The notes below the pieces were generated by a model. It saw only the letters and a list, made by a program, of their open reading frames with translations, made no database searches and was not told the origin of the DNA. From Sinorhizobium sp. 6-70 (GTDB taxonomy: Bacteria; Pseudomonadota; Alphaproteobacteria; Rhizobiales; Rhizobiaceae), in contig NZ_JASKLS010000013.1 in NCBI RefSeq assembly GCF_030124375.1, positions 62,001 to 126,000 of the forward strand: a stretch of 64,000 nucleotides of DNA. Reading direction: 5' to 3'. A program made the position numbers and the translations under genes. Positions 38,487 through 47,602 of this stretch are shown here, one piece after another (position 1 is the first letter of the stretch; each line of letters opens with the position of its first letter).

Positions 38487-39247
38487 GTGCGATCTTCGAG
38501 GTTCGAAATCTGAAGCGATCCTTCGGTGGCCTCGCCGTAACCAACGATGTCAGCCTTGCCATGGCGCCGGGCGACCGCGTGGCATTGATCGGCCCGAACG
38601 GCGCCGGAAAGACGACCTTCGTCAATCTCGTCACCGGCAATCTCACGCCCGATTCCGGCGAGGTGCGGATCGACGGCGAAGATATCACCCGCCTCGATGC
38701 CATCGGACGCGTTCGGCGCGGCCTCGTGCGATCGTTCCAGGTGACGCGTCTCTTCCAGGACATGACGCCGGCCGAACATGTGGCTCTTGCTGTGCTGCAG
38801 CGCGACGGTCGGGCAGGGCGCTTGTTCGGGAACTACCTCGCAATGCCCCAGGTGATGGCGGAGGTCGGCGATCTCATTGGCAAGCTCGGGCTGCGCGACC
38901 TGATGCACCGGCGTGTCCGGGAAATCGCCTATGGCCAGCAGCGGCTTCTGGAGATCGCCGTGGCATTGGCGCTGAAGCCCCGGGTGCTGCTCCTCGACGA
39001 ACCGGCCGCTGGCGTGCCGCAAAGCGACACGGGCCGTATCGAACAGGCGCTGGCCGATCTTCCGCCCGACCTTGCCGTGCTGATGATCGAGCATGACATG
39101 GACCTTGTCTTCCGCTTCGCAAAGCGGGTGATCGTCCTGGCTGCCGGCACGATCATCTTCGACGGTTCGCCGTCGGATGTGACAAAGGATCCGCGAGTAC
39201 GCGAGGCCTATCTCGGGAGCTATGCCAATGCCAGCCACGTCGCTTGA
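38483..39247 (+). CDS. Branched-chain-type ABC transporter ATP-binding protein (LivG-like)
   Basis: 254 residues: Walker A GPNGAGKTTFVNLVTGNL, the LivG-type VRSFQVTRLFQDMT after the Q-loop, a signature-like ISYGQQRLLEIAVAL (here EIAYGQQ) and Walker B VLLLDEPAAGV. LivG proteins commonly continue AAGLN; here it is AAGVPQSDT, a small difference. Coupled to the permease by a 4-base overlap and to the next ATPase by a 26-base overlap. Confidence 0.9.
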   Translation: MSAIFEVRNLKRSFGGLAVTNDVSLAMAPGDRVALIGPNGAGKTTFVNLVTGNLTPDSGEVRIDGEDITRLDAIGRVRRGLVRSFQVTRLFQDMTPAEHVALAVLQRDGRAGRLFGNYLAMPQVMAEVGDLIGKLGLRDLMHRRVREIAYGQQRLLEIAVALALKPRVLLLDEPAAGVPQSDTGRIEQALADLPPDLAVLMIEHDMDLVFRFAKRVIVLAAGTIIFDGSPSDVTKDPRVREAYLGSYANASHVA

Positions 39248-39944
39248 GGTCGAAAACCTGTCCGCAGGCTACGGGCCGACGCGGGTGCTTGAAGGCATTT
39301 CCTTTTCGGTGCCGGCCGGCGCGCGTCTCGCGGTGCTCGGGCGCAACGGCATGGGGAAGTCGACGCTGCTTGCGACGCTCGCCGGCCAGACGCGCCGCTA
39401 CGAGGGGCGCATCCGCATCGGCGAGACCGATGTCACCGCACTGCCGAGCGCATCGCGGGCCTTGAGCGGTCTCGGCTTCGTGCCGCAGGCGCGCTGCGTC
39501 TTTCCGACCCTCACCGTCGAGGAAAACCTCTTCGTCGGGCTCAAGGGCCGGCCGAAGAGCGCACTCAAGGAAGCCTATGACATGTTCCCGCGTCTCCATG
39601 AGCGGCGCCGGAACCTCGGCTCGCAACTTTCCGGCGGAGAGCAGCAGATGCTGTCGACCGCCCGCTCGATCCTCGGACGGCCCTCGGTGCTGCTGCTGGA
39701 TGAGCCGCTCGAGGGCTTGGCACCGGTTATTTGCGAAGAGCTCATGAAGGTCTTTGCCGAACTGGCGAAAACCGGCGACATGACGATATTGCTCGTCGAA
39801 CAACGGATACAGAGTGCGCTGGATTTCGCCGACCATGTCATCGTGCTCGAGCGGGGACGGATCGCCTGGACTGGAACGCCGGTGCAGCTTTCGCAGGACC
39901 ACGCGACCGTCGAACGGCTGCTGGGTGTTGGTAGCCTGCATTAG
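39222..39944 (+). CDS. Branched-chain-type ABC transporter ATP-binding protein (LivF-like)
   Basis: 240 residues with Walker A GRNGMGKSTLLATLAG, FVPQARCVFPTLTVEENL, signature LSGGEQQMLSTARSIL and Walker B VLLLDEPLEGLAP, the LivF pattern. The start overlaps the LivG-like gene; a second ATG at 39228 is possible. It completes the five-gene importer. Confidence 0.92.
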   Translation: MPMPATSLEVENLSAGYGPTRVLEGISFSVPAGARLAVLGRNGMGKSTLLATLAGQTRRYEGRIRIGETDVTALPSASRALSGLGFVPQARCVFPTLTVEENLFVGLKGRPKSALKEAYDMFPRLHERRRNLGSQLSGGEQQMLSTARSILGRPSVLLLDEPLEGLAPVICEELMKVFAELAKTGDMTILLVEQRIQSALDFADHVIVLERGRIAWTGTPVQLSQDHATVERLLGVGSLH

Positions 39945-40050
39945 CGGAGCGGAGCCTTTGGGAGCGGCGCCAGAGATGCGGGAGCGTTTGCCCGACTCTC
40001 GTTGTTGACTATAGTTCTCCCTACCGCCATTCTTATCCCATTGGTATTCA

Positions 40051-41073
40051 ATGTCCTTTGACGAACGAAAAAAGACTCGCGTTACGCTTCTGGATGTCGC
40101 GCGACATGCGAACGTCTCCCGCGCGACGGCATCGCTTGTTCTTCGCAAGAGCCCGCTGGTCGGCAGCGAGACGCGCAGCCGCGTCGAGCAGGCGATGCGA
40201 GATCTCGGCTATGTCTACAATATCGGCGCGGCTCGCCTGCGCGTCGAACGCAGCCAGATCATCGGCGCCATCGTCCCAAATCTCACCAACCCTTTCTTTG
40301 CCGAGCTCCTCTCAGGCATCGAAGAGGTGATCGGAGAGACCGGCAAGGTAGTCATCCTCGCCAATAGCGGGGATCGGGTCGAACGGCAGGCTACGCTGCT
40401 GCAGCGGATGCGCGAACACGGTGTGGATGGGGTCATCCTCTGCCCTGCCGCACGCACGGAGCCCGCTTTGTCTGAAGAGATCGCGGATTGGGGCATGCCG
40501 GTCGTGCAGGTTTTGCGCCATATCTCCTTCGACATTGACTATGTCGGTGCCGACTATGCCGCCGGAATGCGCCAAGCGGTGGACTATCTCGCTTCGCTCG
40601 GCCATGCGAAGATCGCCTTTGCCGCCCATGGCTCGGTCCAATCGGCCTATCAGGAGCGCGTCGATGGATTCCGCGACGCCATGCTGTCGAAGGCGCTCGA
40701 CCCCGGCATCCTGATCCACTTTCCAACGCAGCTCGGAGAGATCGCCAGTGCAACGCATCTTCTGTTCGATCGGGCGACGCGGCCAACTGCGGTGATCTGC
40801 TTCAATCATCTTGTGGCTCTCGGGCTCTCCGCAGGGCTTCACGACTGCGGGCTGACGATCGGTCGCGATCTCTCCCTGATCGGCTTCGACGATGTGGCGG
40901 ATGAAGAAGCCATCCGGCCAAAACTCACGTCGGTCTCGACCGGGCCGGTGACGATCGGCGAAATGGCGGCGCGGCTTCTCCTCGAACGTATCGCCAATCC
41001 GGACTTGCCGCCGCGCCGCGTGGTGAACGACACCACCTTGCACATTCGCCAGTCCTGCGGCCGACCCATGTGA
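40051..41073 (+). CDS. LacI-family transcriptional regulator
   Basis: 340 residues. HTH motif RVTLLDVARHANVSRATASLVLRKSPLVGSETRSRVEQAM, then a ligand domain (IIGAIVPNLTNPFFAELLSGIEE, GVDGVILCPAARTEP, DYVGADYAAGMRQAVDYL, ISLIGFDDVADEE-like near the C-terminus). It lies 117 bases upstream of a polar-amino-acid-type importer on the same strand; a perfect 14-base palindrome in that gap is a likely operator. LacI proteins usually sense sugars, so the transported compound may be an amino sugar or sugar acid derivative; this is inference. Confidence 0.88.
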   Translation: MSFDERKKTRVTLLDVARHANVSRATASLVLRKSPLVGSETRSRVEQAMRDLGYVYNIGAARLRVERSQIIGAIVPNLTNPFFAELLSGIEEVIGETGKVVILANSGDRVERQATLLQRMREHGVDGVILCPAARTEPALSEEIADWGMPVVQVLRHISFDIDYVGADYAAGMRQAVDYLASLGHAKIAFAAHGSVQSAYQERVDGFRDAMLSKALDPGILIHFPTQLGEIASATHLLFDRATRPTAVICFNHLVALGLSAGLHDCGLTIGRDLSLIGFDDVADEEAIRPKLTSVSTGPVTIGEMAARLLLERIANPDLPPRRVVNDTTLHIRQSCGRPM

Positions 41074-41115
41074 AAATTGACGCTCATTTGCGGTTGACGC
41101 TTGCCGGGAAACATT

Positions 41116-41129
41116 TTAGATCGATCTAA
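41116..41129. promoter_or_regulatory. Palindrome TTAGATCGATCTAA, candidate LacI-type operator
   Basis: A perfect 14-base palindrome with a central CG, the usual form of a LacI-family operator, lies 62 bases before the first permease gene and 43 bases after the LacI regulator stop. It is the only such palindrome in the gap. Confidence 0.6.
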
Positions 41130-41190
41130 GTAACCAGGATCGCGGGAGGGGCGCGACGTCCGGTCTCGGCATTTTGGGAGGAGTCCCTGC

Positions 41191-41859
41191 ATGTACGATT
41201 TCAATTTTGCGCCCGTGCTGGCGGCGTTCGACCAGTTGGCGATTGGCGCCTGGCTGACCGTTCGCCTGTCCTGTGCCGCCATGCTGATTGGTCTCGTCGT
41301 CTCCATCTTTTGCGCTTGGGGAAAGACGTCCGGGCCGAAGATCCTCCGTGCGGTGATCGATGGCTACATCGAGATCATCCGCAACACGCCCTTCCTCGTG
41401 CAGATCTTCTTCATCTACTTCGGCATGCCATCGCTTGGCCTGAGGCTGTCGCCGAACAGCGCGGCGCTCCTGGCGCTTGTTGTCAACTTCGGTGCCTATG
41501 GCACCGAGATCATTCGCGCCGGCATCGAGTCGATCCACAAGGGCCAGGTGGAGGCGGGTTGGGCCCTCGGCCTGAAGAGGGCGCAGATCTTTCGCTACAT
41601 CATCATGAAGCCGGCGCTGCGCACCGTTTATCCTGCGCTCACCAGCCAGTTCATCTACCTGATGCTGAATACCAGCGTCGTGTCCGTGATCTCCGCCGAT
41701 GACCTGACCGCCGCCGGAAACGACCTCCAATCCGCGACCTTTGCGAGCTTCGAGGTCTATATCACGGTCACCCTGATCTATCTCGCCTTGTCGGTCGGCT
41801 TCTCCGCGCTGTTTTACGCGATCGAGAAAATGGCCTTCAAATATCCGCTCAGCCGCTAG
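41191..41859 (+). CDS. Polar amino acid-type ABC transporter permease
   Basis: 222 residues of the HisM/GlnP permease family. IIRNTPFLVQIFFIYFGMPSLGL, RAGIESIHKGQVEAGWALGLKRAQIFRYIIMKPALR (coupling loop) and about five membrane segments are seen. Strong ribosome site GGGAGGAG. The second permease follows after 10 bases. Substrate unknown; family includes transporters for opines, arginine, glutamate and ectoine. Confidence 0.9.
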   Translation: MYDFNFAPVLAAFDQLAIGAWLTVRLSCAAMLIGLVVSIFCAWGKTSGPKILRAVIDGYIEIIRNTPFLVQIFFIYFGMPSLGLRLSPNSAALLALVVNFGAYGTEIIRAGIESIHKGQVEAGWALGLKRAQIFRYIIMKPALRTVYPALTSQFIYLMLNTSVVSVISADDLTAAGNDLQSATFASFEVYITVTLIYLALSVGFSALFYAIEKMAFKYPLSR

Positions 41860-41869
41860 GAGCACGACC

Positions 41870-42526
41870 ATGATCAGAGTCTTCGGCTGGAACGAGTTCC
41901 TCATCATCGTCGTGGCGGCGCAATGGACGATCGCGCTTTCGGCAATCGCCTTTGCCGGCGGCAGCGTCGGCGGACTGTTGATGGCGTTGATGCGCGTGTC
42001 GGAAGTGCGGGCTTTCCGTCGCTTCGCCACCGGCTTCATCCGCCTCTTCCAGGGAACGCCGCTGCTGATGCAGCTTTTCCTGGTCTACTTTGGCATGAAT
42101 ATCGTCGGCTTTGCGATCAACCCGTGGATTGCTGCAGCTGTTGCGCTTGCGCTCCACGCCAGCGCCTTTCTCGGCGAAATCTGGCGCGGCTGCATCGAGG
42201 CCGTGCCCAAGGGGCAGCGCGAGGCTGCGACGGCGCTTGGCCTGCGCTATTATCATTCCATGCGCCACGTGATCCTGCCCCAGGCGATCCGCATCGCTGT
42301 CGCGCCGACGGTCGGCTTCCTGGTCCAATTGATCAAGGGCACGTCGCTCGCGTCGATCATCGGTTTCACCGAGCTGACCCGACAAGGGCAGATCATCAAC
42401 AATGCGACGTTCAGCCCGTTCCTCGTATTCGGCACGGTGGCCGCTATCTATTTCCTCCTGTGCTGGCCGCTGTCGCTGGTCGCACGCCGAATGGAAACCC
42501 GTTTTTCCCGCGCAACGGCACGTTGA
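41870..42526 (+). CDS. Polar amino acid-type ABC transporter permease, second subunit
   Basis: 218 residues, paralogous to the preceding permease: FIRLFQGTPLLMQLFLVYFGMNIVG and RGCIEAVPKGQREAATALGLRYYHSMRHVILPQAIR are the family motifs. A heterodimeric membrane domain is typical of this class. The substrate-binding gene follows after 45 bases. Confidence 0.9.
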   Translation: MIRVFGWNEFLIIVVAAQWTIALSAIAFAGGSVGGLLMALMRVSEVRAFRRFATGFIRLFQGTPLLMQLFLVYFGMNIVGFAINPWIAAAVALALHASAFLGEIWRGCIEAVPKGQREAATALGLRYYHSMRHVILPQAIRIAVAPTVGFLVQLIKGTSLASIIGFTELTRQGQIINNATFSPFLVFGTVAAIYFLLCWPLSLVARRMETRFSRATAR

Positions 42527-42571
42527 CGGGCCCCACCGGCGGGAGGGCCGGCAAGTGAAAGGGAAGGAAGA

Positions 42572-43369
42572 ATGAATATATCGAGACGCATGGCAATGTC
42601 AGTTGTTGGCGCTGCACTTCTTGCCGGTTTCGTGTCGCCCGCCGCAGCGCAGACCGTGGATGCGATCAAATCGGCCGGGACCGTCAAGGTTGGAATGCTG
42701 GTCGATTTTCCGCCGTTCGGAATCATGGACGCGAGCAACAACCCGGACGGCTATGACGCGGATGTCGCTAAATTGCTTGCCAAGGAGCTCGGCGTCGAGG
42801 TGACGATCGTGCCCGTGACGGGCCCGAACCGCATCCCGTACCTGCAGAGCAACCAGGTGGACCTGCTCGTCGCTTCGCTGGGCATCACCGAAGAGCGCGC
42901 CAAGAACGTCGATTTCTCGCAGCCTTACGCCGGCATCTCGATCGGCGTGTTCGGCGCCCAGGATCTGGCGATCGCAAAACCGGAGGATCTGGCCGGCAAG
43001 ACGATCGGGGTCGCTCGCGCCAGCACGCAGGACACGGCGGTCACCAAGATCGCGCCGCCGGACGCCAACATCCAACGTTTCGATGACGACGCCAGTGCGG
43101 TGCAGGCGTTGCTTTCCGGCCAGGTCGAACTGATCGGCGTCTCCAACGTCGTCGCCCAGCAGATCGAGGCGGCCGCTCCCGGGCGGTTCAATCAGAAGCT
43201 CGTCTTGAACCAGCAGGTCCAGGGTATCGCCGTCCGCAAGGGATCGAGCGAGATGCTGGGCTTCGTCAACACCTTCCTCGACAAGGTCAAGGCCGACGGA
43301 CAGCTCAATGCCATTCATGAGAAATGGCTTGGTTCTCCGCTGCCGGACTTCGTGACGAAAGCGAAATGA
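42572..43369 (+). CDS. Polar amino acid-type ABC substrate-binding protein
   Basis: 265 residues: signal peptide (MNISRRMAMSVVGAALLAGFVSPAAAQ) and SBP_bac_3 fold. Family segments are VKVGMLVDFPPFGIMDASNNPDGYDADVAKLLAKELG, LLVASLGITEERAKNVDFSQPYAG and GKTIGVARASTQDTAVTKIAP. GGAAGGAAG precedes the ATG. The ligand-pocket residues do not allow me to name the ligand. Confidence 0.9.
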   Translation: MNISRRMAMSVVGAALLAGFVSPAAAQTVDAIKSAGTVKVGMLVDFPPFGIMDASNNPDGYDADVAKLLAKELGVEVTIVPVTGPNRIPYLQSNQVDLLVASLGITEERAKNVDFSQPYAGISIGVFGAQDLAIAKPEDLAGKTIGVARASTQDTAVTKIAPPDANIQRFDDDASAVQALLSGQVELIGVSNVVAQQIEAAAPGRFNQKLVLNQQVQGIAVRKGSSEMLGFVNTFLDKVKADGQLNAIHEKWLGSPLPDFVTKAK

Positions 43370-43389
43370 GAAAACGGGAGCCCCTCGCG

Positions 43390-44169
<780 letters not shown>

Positions 44170-44178
44170 TGGCCCAAC

Positions 44179-44216
44179 TGAAGCGCGCCGCCGTCACGCG
44201 AATTCGGCGCGCTTCA
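44179..44216 (+). terminator. 12-base-pair hairpin after the polar amino acid-type importer
   Basis: TGAAGCGCGCCG (44179-44190) pairs perfectly with CGGCGCGCTTCA (44205-44216) across a 14-base loop and is followed by AATCCTTGTTTTC. It begins 9 bases after the ATPase stop and may terminate or attenuate transcription before the dehydrogenase gene. Confidence 0.65.
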
Positions 44217-44297
44217 AATCCTTGTTTTCATGCCTGTCGTCCGTCCCAGAACCGCTGCACGCTTTTGGGCGACATCTCAGCAATTGGAGTTTAGACC

Positions 44298-45236
44298 GTG
44301 AAACCAGATCTATTGCTCGTAGAGCCAATGATGCCGCTCGTCATGGAGGAGCTTCACCGGGACTATACGGTTCACAGGCTCTACGAAGCCGCTGATCGGC
44401 CGGCGCTCGAGGCGGCACTCCCGTCGATCCGTGCGGTTGCGACCGGCGGCGGTACGGGCCTGTCCAACGACTGGATCGAGAAGCTTCCTTCACTGGGGAT
44501 TATCGCGATCAACGGGGTCGGCACCGACAAGGTGGATCTTGCCCATGCGCGCGGCCGCAATATCGATGTGACGACGACGCCGGGCGTGCTCACGGACGAT
44601 GTCGCGGATCTCGGTATCGCGCTCATGCTTGCGGTCCTGCGCCGGCTGGGCGAGGGCGACAGGCTGGTGCGCGAGGGCCGTTGGGCGGCGGGCGAACAGT
44701 TGCCGCTCGGCCATAGCCCGAAGGGCAAGCGCATCGGCGTGCTCGGCCTCGGTCAGATCGGGCGTGCATTGGCGCTCCGCGCAGAGGCATTCGGCATGTC
44801 GGTGCGCTACTGGAACCGGTCCAGGCTGACGGACGTCACGTGGGTGGCCCATGAAAGCCCGGCCGATCTCGCCCGAGACAGCGACGTCCTCGCCGTCTGC
44901 GTGGCGGCGAGTGCCGCAACGCAGAACATTGTCGACACCGCCGTGCTTGAAGCACTCGGTCCGAAGGGCATCGTGGTCAATGTCGCGCGCGGCAGCGTCG
45001 TGGACGAGGACGCCTTGATCGAAGCGCTCAGATCCGGAACGATCGCCGGTGCGGGGCTCGACGTCTTCGTCAACGAGCCCAAGATCCGCAGCGAATTCCA
45101 TTCGACGCCGAATACCGTGCTCATGCCGCATCAGGGCAGTGCGACGGTCGAAACGCGGCTGGCCATGGGCAGACTCGTGCTCGCCAATCTCGCCGCCCAT
45201 TTCGCCGGCCAAAAATCGCCGAACGTCGCCAACTGA
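44298..45236 (+). CDS. D-2-hydroxyacid dehydrogenase (NAD(P)-dependent)
   Basis: 312 residues. NAD(P) motif IGVLGLGQIGRALALRAEAFG followed by VRYWNRS, where Asn-Arg instead of an acidic residue suggests NADPH. The catalytic Arg is in VNVARGSVVDEDAL, the Glu in DVFVNEPKI, and the His in MPHQGSATVETR. It resembles glyoxylate/hydroxypyruvate reductases. A GTG start is used after TTGGAG. The gene follows the polar amino acid-type importer and probably acts on its product. Confidence 0.87.
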   Translation: MKPDLLLVEPMMPLVMEELHRDYTVHRLYEAADRPALEAALPSIRAVATGGGTGLSNDWIEKLPSLGIIAINGVGTDKVDLAHARGRNIDVTTTPGVLTDDVADLGIALMLAVLRRLGEGDRLVREGRWAAGEQLPLGHSPKGKRIGVLGLGQIGRALALRAEAFGMSVRYWNRSRLTDVTWVAHESPADLARDSDVLAVCVAASAATQNIVDTAVLEALGPKGIVVNVARGSVVDEDALIEALRSGTIAGAGLDVFVNEPKIRSEFHSTPNTVLMPHQGSATVETRLAMGRLVLANLAAHFAGQKSPNVAN

Positions 45237-45252
45237 AGCCGGAGAATAGAGC

Positions 45253-45576
45253 ATGATCATTCGACAGGCCCTGTTCGAGGGCGCGATCCATCTTGGTCGG
45301 GAAGAAGCATTCCGCGCCTATGTCGCGGAGAAGCTGATGCCGCTTTGGCGGGCCTTTCCGGGCGTCCGGGAAGTCTGGGTTCTCCATGCCGTGGAGCGCG
45401 ACGAAGGAGCGACGCCTTTCGCGATGATTCTTTCGACTGCCTATGACGATCGCGAGGCCCTGGCGCAGGCCCTTGAATCACCCGTGCGCTACGAGAGCCG
45501 CGAACTGACGAAGGGCCTGCTCGAGATGTTCGACGGGCACATCCACCATCACGTGTTCGAGCTTGACGGTCGCTGA
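45253..45576 (+). CDS. Small protein, possible ferredoxin-fold (Dabb/EthD-like)
   Basis: 107 residues, starting after GGAGAATAG and 16 bases after the dehydrogenase stop, so in the same transcript. Predicted beta-alpha-beta pattern (REEAFRAYVAEKLMPLWRAFPGVREVWVLHAVERDEG; MILSTAYDDREALAQALESPVRYESRE) resembles small dimeric ferredoxin-fold proteins of the Dabb/EthD class. A C-terminal HIHHHVFEL is His-rich. Function is unknown; a role as a small catabolic isomerase or stabiliser is speculation. Confidence 0.7.
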   Translation: MIIRQALFEGAIHLGREEAFRAYVAEKLMPLWRAFPGVREVWVLHAVERDEGATPFAMILSTAYDDREALAQALESPVRYESRELTKGLLEMFDGHIHHHVFELDGR

Positions 45577-45695
45577 CGCGCCAGGGGCGCCGCAAGCCTG
45601 ATGGTCGACAAGGAGCCGGCCATCAAGCGAGCCTGCCCGGACGGCAGGTTCGCTCGCAATCGTAAATCGAAATCCAAAAGCTCTCGGGCAAGGTA

Positions 45696-46757
45696 TCAGA
45701 CCAGCCCGAGATCCTCGTAGCTCGCATGCAGAGCCCAGTCGGCGGGGCAGAAGCGGTCCTTCGCGAAATTGTGCTGGTGCCAATAGGGGTAGACGTAGGG
45801 CGGGCGGCTCACCTGGTTCAGGCGCTCCAGTTCCTCTCCCGAAAGCTTGAGATCGACCGCGGCGATATTGTCCCTGAATTGCTGTTCGCTCAGTCCGCCG
45901 ACAACCAGCGTTGCGATGCCCGACCGGGTCAGTGTCCAGGCGAGATTGACCTGTGCGACGCTGACGCCTCGCTCCGCGGCGATTTCCTTAAGGACATCGA
46001 TGATGTTCCAAAGCCGCTCCTGATCGCGGATCGGCGGCTCCGTCCAGCCTGCGGCCTGGCGGGAGTCGGCCGGAGCCTTGTCACGGCCGAAGGCGCCCGA
46101 AAGCAATCCGGCGGCGAGCGGGCTCCAGACCATGACCCCGAGGCCTTGATCGACGGAGATGGGCAACAGCTCGTATTCCGCTTCGCGCGCCTCGAGCGTG
46201 TAGTGGATCTGCTGCGTGACAAAGCGGGGCAGGTTTTTCGTTTCGGCGACACCGAGCGCCTTCATGATGTGCCAGCCCGAATAGTTGGAGCAGCCGATGT
46301 AGCGGATCTTGCCCTGCCGCATCAGAGTGTCGAGGGCGGAGAGCATCTCCTCCGCGGGGGTAAGGCCGTCCCACTCGTGCATGAAGTAGATGTCGATATG
46401 ATCGGTGTTGAGGCGCTTGAGGCTCCTCTCGCATTCACGGATGAGGTGGTAGCGCGAGACGCCTTCATCGTTCGGACCGTCGCCGATCCGCATGCGCGCC
46501 TTCGAGGAAATCAGCACGCCGTCACGCTTGCCCGCGAGCGCCTCGCCGAGGATTTCCTCCGAGCGGCCGAGCGAATACATGTTGGCGGTGTCGAAGAGGT
46601 TTACACCTCCGTCAAGGCAGACGTCGATGAGTCGTCGGGCGTCTTTTACGTCCTGGTTCGCCACTTTCGCGAACGCGCCCACGCCGCCGAAGGAGAAGGT
46701 CCCCATCGTGATGGCCGAGACTCTGAGGCCGGAGCGGCCGAGTGTCCTGTATTCCAT
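45696..46757 (-). CDS. Aldo/keto reductase
   Basis: 353 residues of an AKR barrel. Catalytic tetrad residues are visible: Asp and Tyr in GGVNLFDTANMYSLGRSEE, Lys in VLISSKARM and His in IYFMHEWDGL. GCSNYSGWH and the NADP-binding RSGIATLVVGGLSEQQFRDN are typical. It is convergent with the preceding small gene and followed on its own strand by nothing close; upstream on that strand is the racemase-like gene, 44 bases away, so the two are probably one transcript. The substrate is unknown. Confidence 0.9.
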   Translation of the reverse strand: MEYRTLGRSGLRVSAITMGTFSFGGVGAFAKVANQDVKDARRLIDVCLDGGVNLFDTANMYSLGRSEEILGEALAGKRDGVLISSKARMRIGDGPNDEGVSRYHLIRECERSLKRLNTDHIDIYFMHEWDGLTPAEEMLSALDTLMRQGKIRYIGCSNYSGWHIMKALGVAETKNLPRFVTQQIHYTLEAREAEYELLPISVDQGLGVMVWSPLAAGLLSGAFGRDKAPADSRQAAGWTEPPIRDQERLWNIIDVLKEIAAERGVSVAQVNLAWTLTRSGIATLVVGGLSEQQFRDNIAAVDLKLSGEELERLNQVSRPPYVYPYWHQHNFAKDRFCPADWALHASYEDLGLV

Positions 46758-46801
46758 TGTTCACTCCCATCAATGAATTCAAGCTGAAGGCGCGGGCGGT
46801 C

Positions 46802-47461
46802 TCAGATGGATGCCAGCTGCCTGGCGACATGGGCCATCCCAAGTTCCGGACTGGTCAGGAAGGGCACCGGTGGTTCATCAGCCCGGTCGGCAAGCGCCGC
46901 GGCCATCGAAGCCTGGGCAAGCACGACGAGATCGACGGTTTCCGCCACCGACCGGTAGCCTTCCATCACCCGCGCGTCATGCCCCTCGCGATCCCCGGCG
47001 CTGAGCCGCTCGAACGCGCCCTCGCACAACACGGGCACGATCGTGCAGTCCTTTCCCGCGGCCCTTGCGCAGTCCTGCAGCAGCGCGCTTGTCGGGACCA
47101 GCGTCGTGGGTAGCGTCGCCAGCACGCCGATGCGCCGGGCGCGTTCCACAGCCTCGACGGCCATGCCCTGATCGATGCGGAAAAGCGGGACGGACGAGAG
47201 CGGTCGAATGAGGTCGACGGCACCGCCAAGCGTCGAACAGGTGACGACGACCGCATCCGCACCGGCCTCGGCGGCGGAGAACACATAAGTGCCAAGCCGC
47301 TGGATCGTCTGCTGCGAGAGCACGCCGTCACGCACGGTGTTGGCGAGCAGGCTTTCATCGACGATGTTGAAGCTCGTCCAGGCAGGCAGGGACCGCGTGA
47401 CAAGCGGCCGAAACCTGGCCACGAGATCAGGCACCGTGTGTATCAGGGCCAGCGATGGCAT
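46802..47461 (-). CDS. Asp/Glu/hydantoin racemase-family protein
   Basis: 219 residues with a racemase-like two-domain fold: LALIHTVPDLVARFRPL at the start, the first catalytic-type Cys in DAVVVTCSTLGGAVDL, RRIGVLATLPTTLVPTSALLQD, and VDLVVLAQASMAAAL where the second Cys of true racemases is replaced (Gln-Ala-Ser). A single Cys suggests a decarboxylase, isomerase or hydratase-like member instead of a classic racemase. Good GGGAGGAAC ribosome site. Probably co-transcribed with the aldo/keto reductase gene. Confidence 0.78.
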   Translation of the reverse strand: MPSLALIHTVPDLVARFRPLVTRSLPAWTSFNIVDESLLANTVRDGVLSQQTIQRLGTYVFSAAEAGADAVVVTCSTLGGAVDLIRPLSSVPLFRIDQGMAVEAVERARRIGVLATLPTTLVPTSALLQDCARAAGKDCTIVPVLCEGAFERLSAGDREGHDARVMEGYRSVAETVDLVVLAQASMAAALADRADEPPVPFLTSPELGMAHVARQLASI

Positions 47462-47494
47462 CGCAAGTTCCTCCCATGGCAGGCTGAAAAAGCT

Positions 47495-47597
47495 ACAGCG
47501 CCGCGTCTAATCGGACGCGCAAAGGACGCTGTAACACTTTGAATTGCTGCATGTTTCTGTCCTTGGATCGGCTGCGATTCAAGGAAACATGCAGTAG
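47495..47597 (+). repeat. Dispersed double-palindrome repeat, copy C
   Basis: ACAGCGCCGCGTCTAATCGG...GCGCAAAGGACGCTGT, then TTGCTGCATGTTTCTGTCC...GGAAACATGCAGTAG. Nearly identical to copy A in its middle (GACGCTGTARCACTTTGAAT). It lies between the racemase-like gene start and the LacI gene stop, so both genes on the minus strand are separated by it. Confidence 0.85.
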
Positions 47598-47602
47598 GCG
47601 CT

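Noticed and set aside
46802..47461. True aspartate or glutamate racemase
   Set aside because: Only the first of the two catalytic Cys is present; the second position reads Gln-Ala-Ser.
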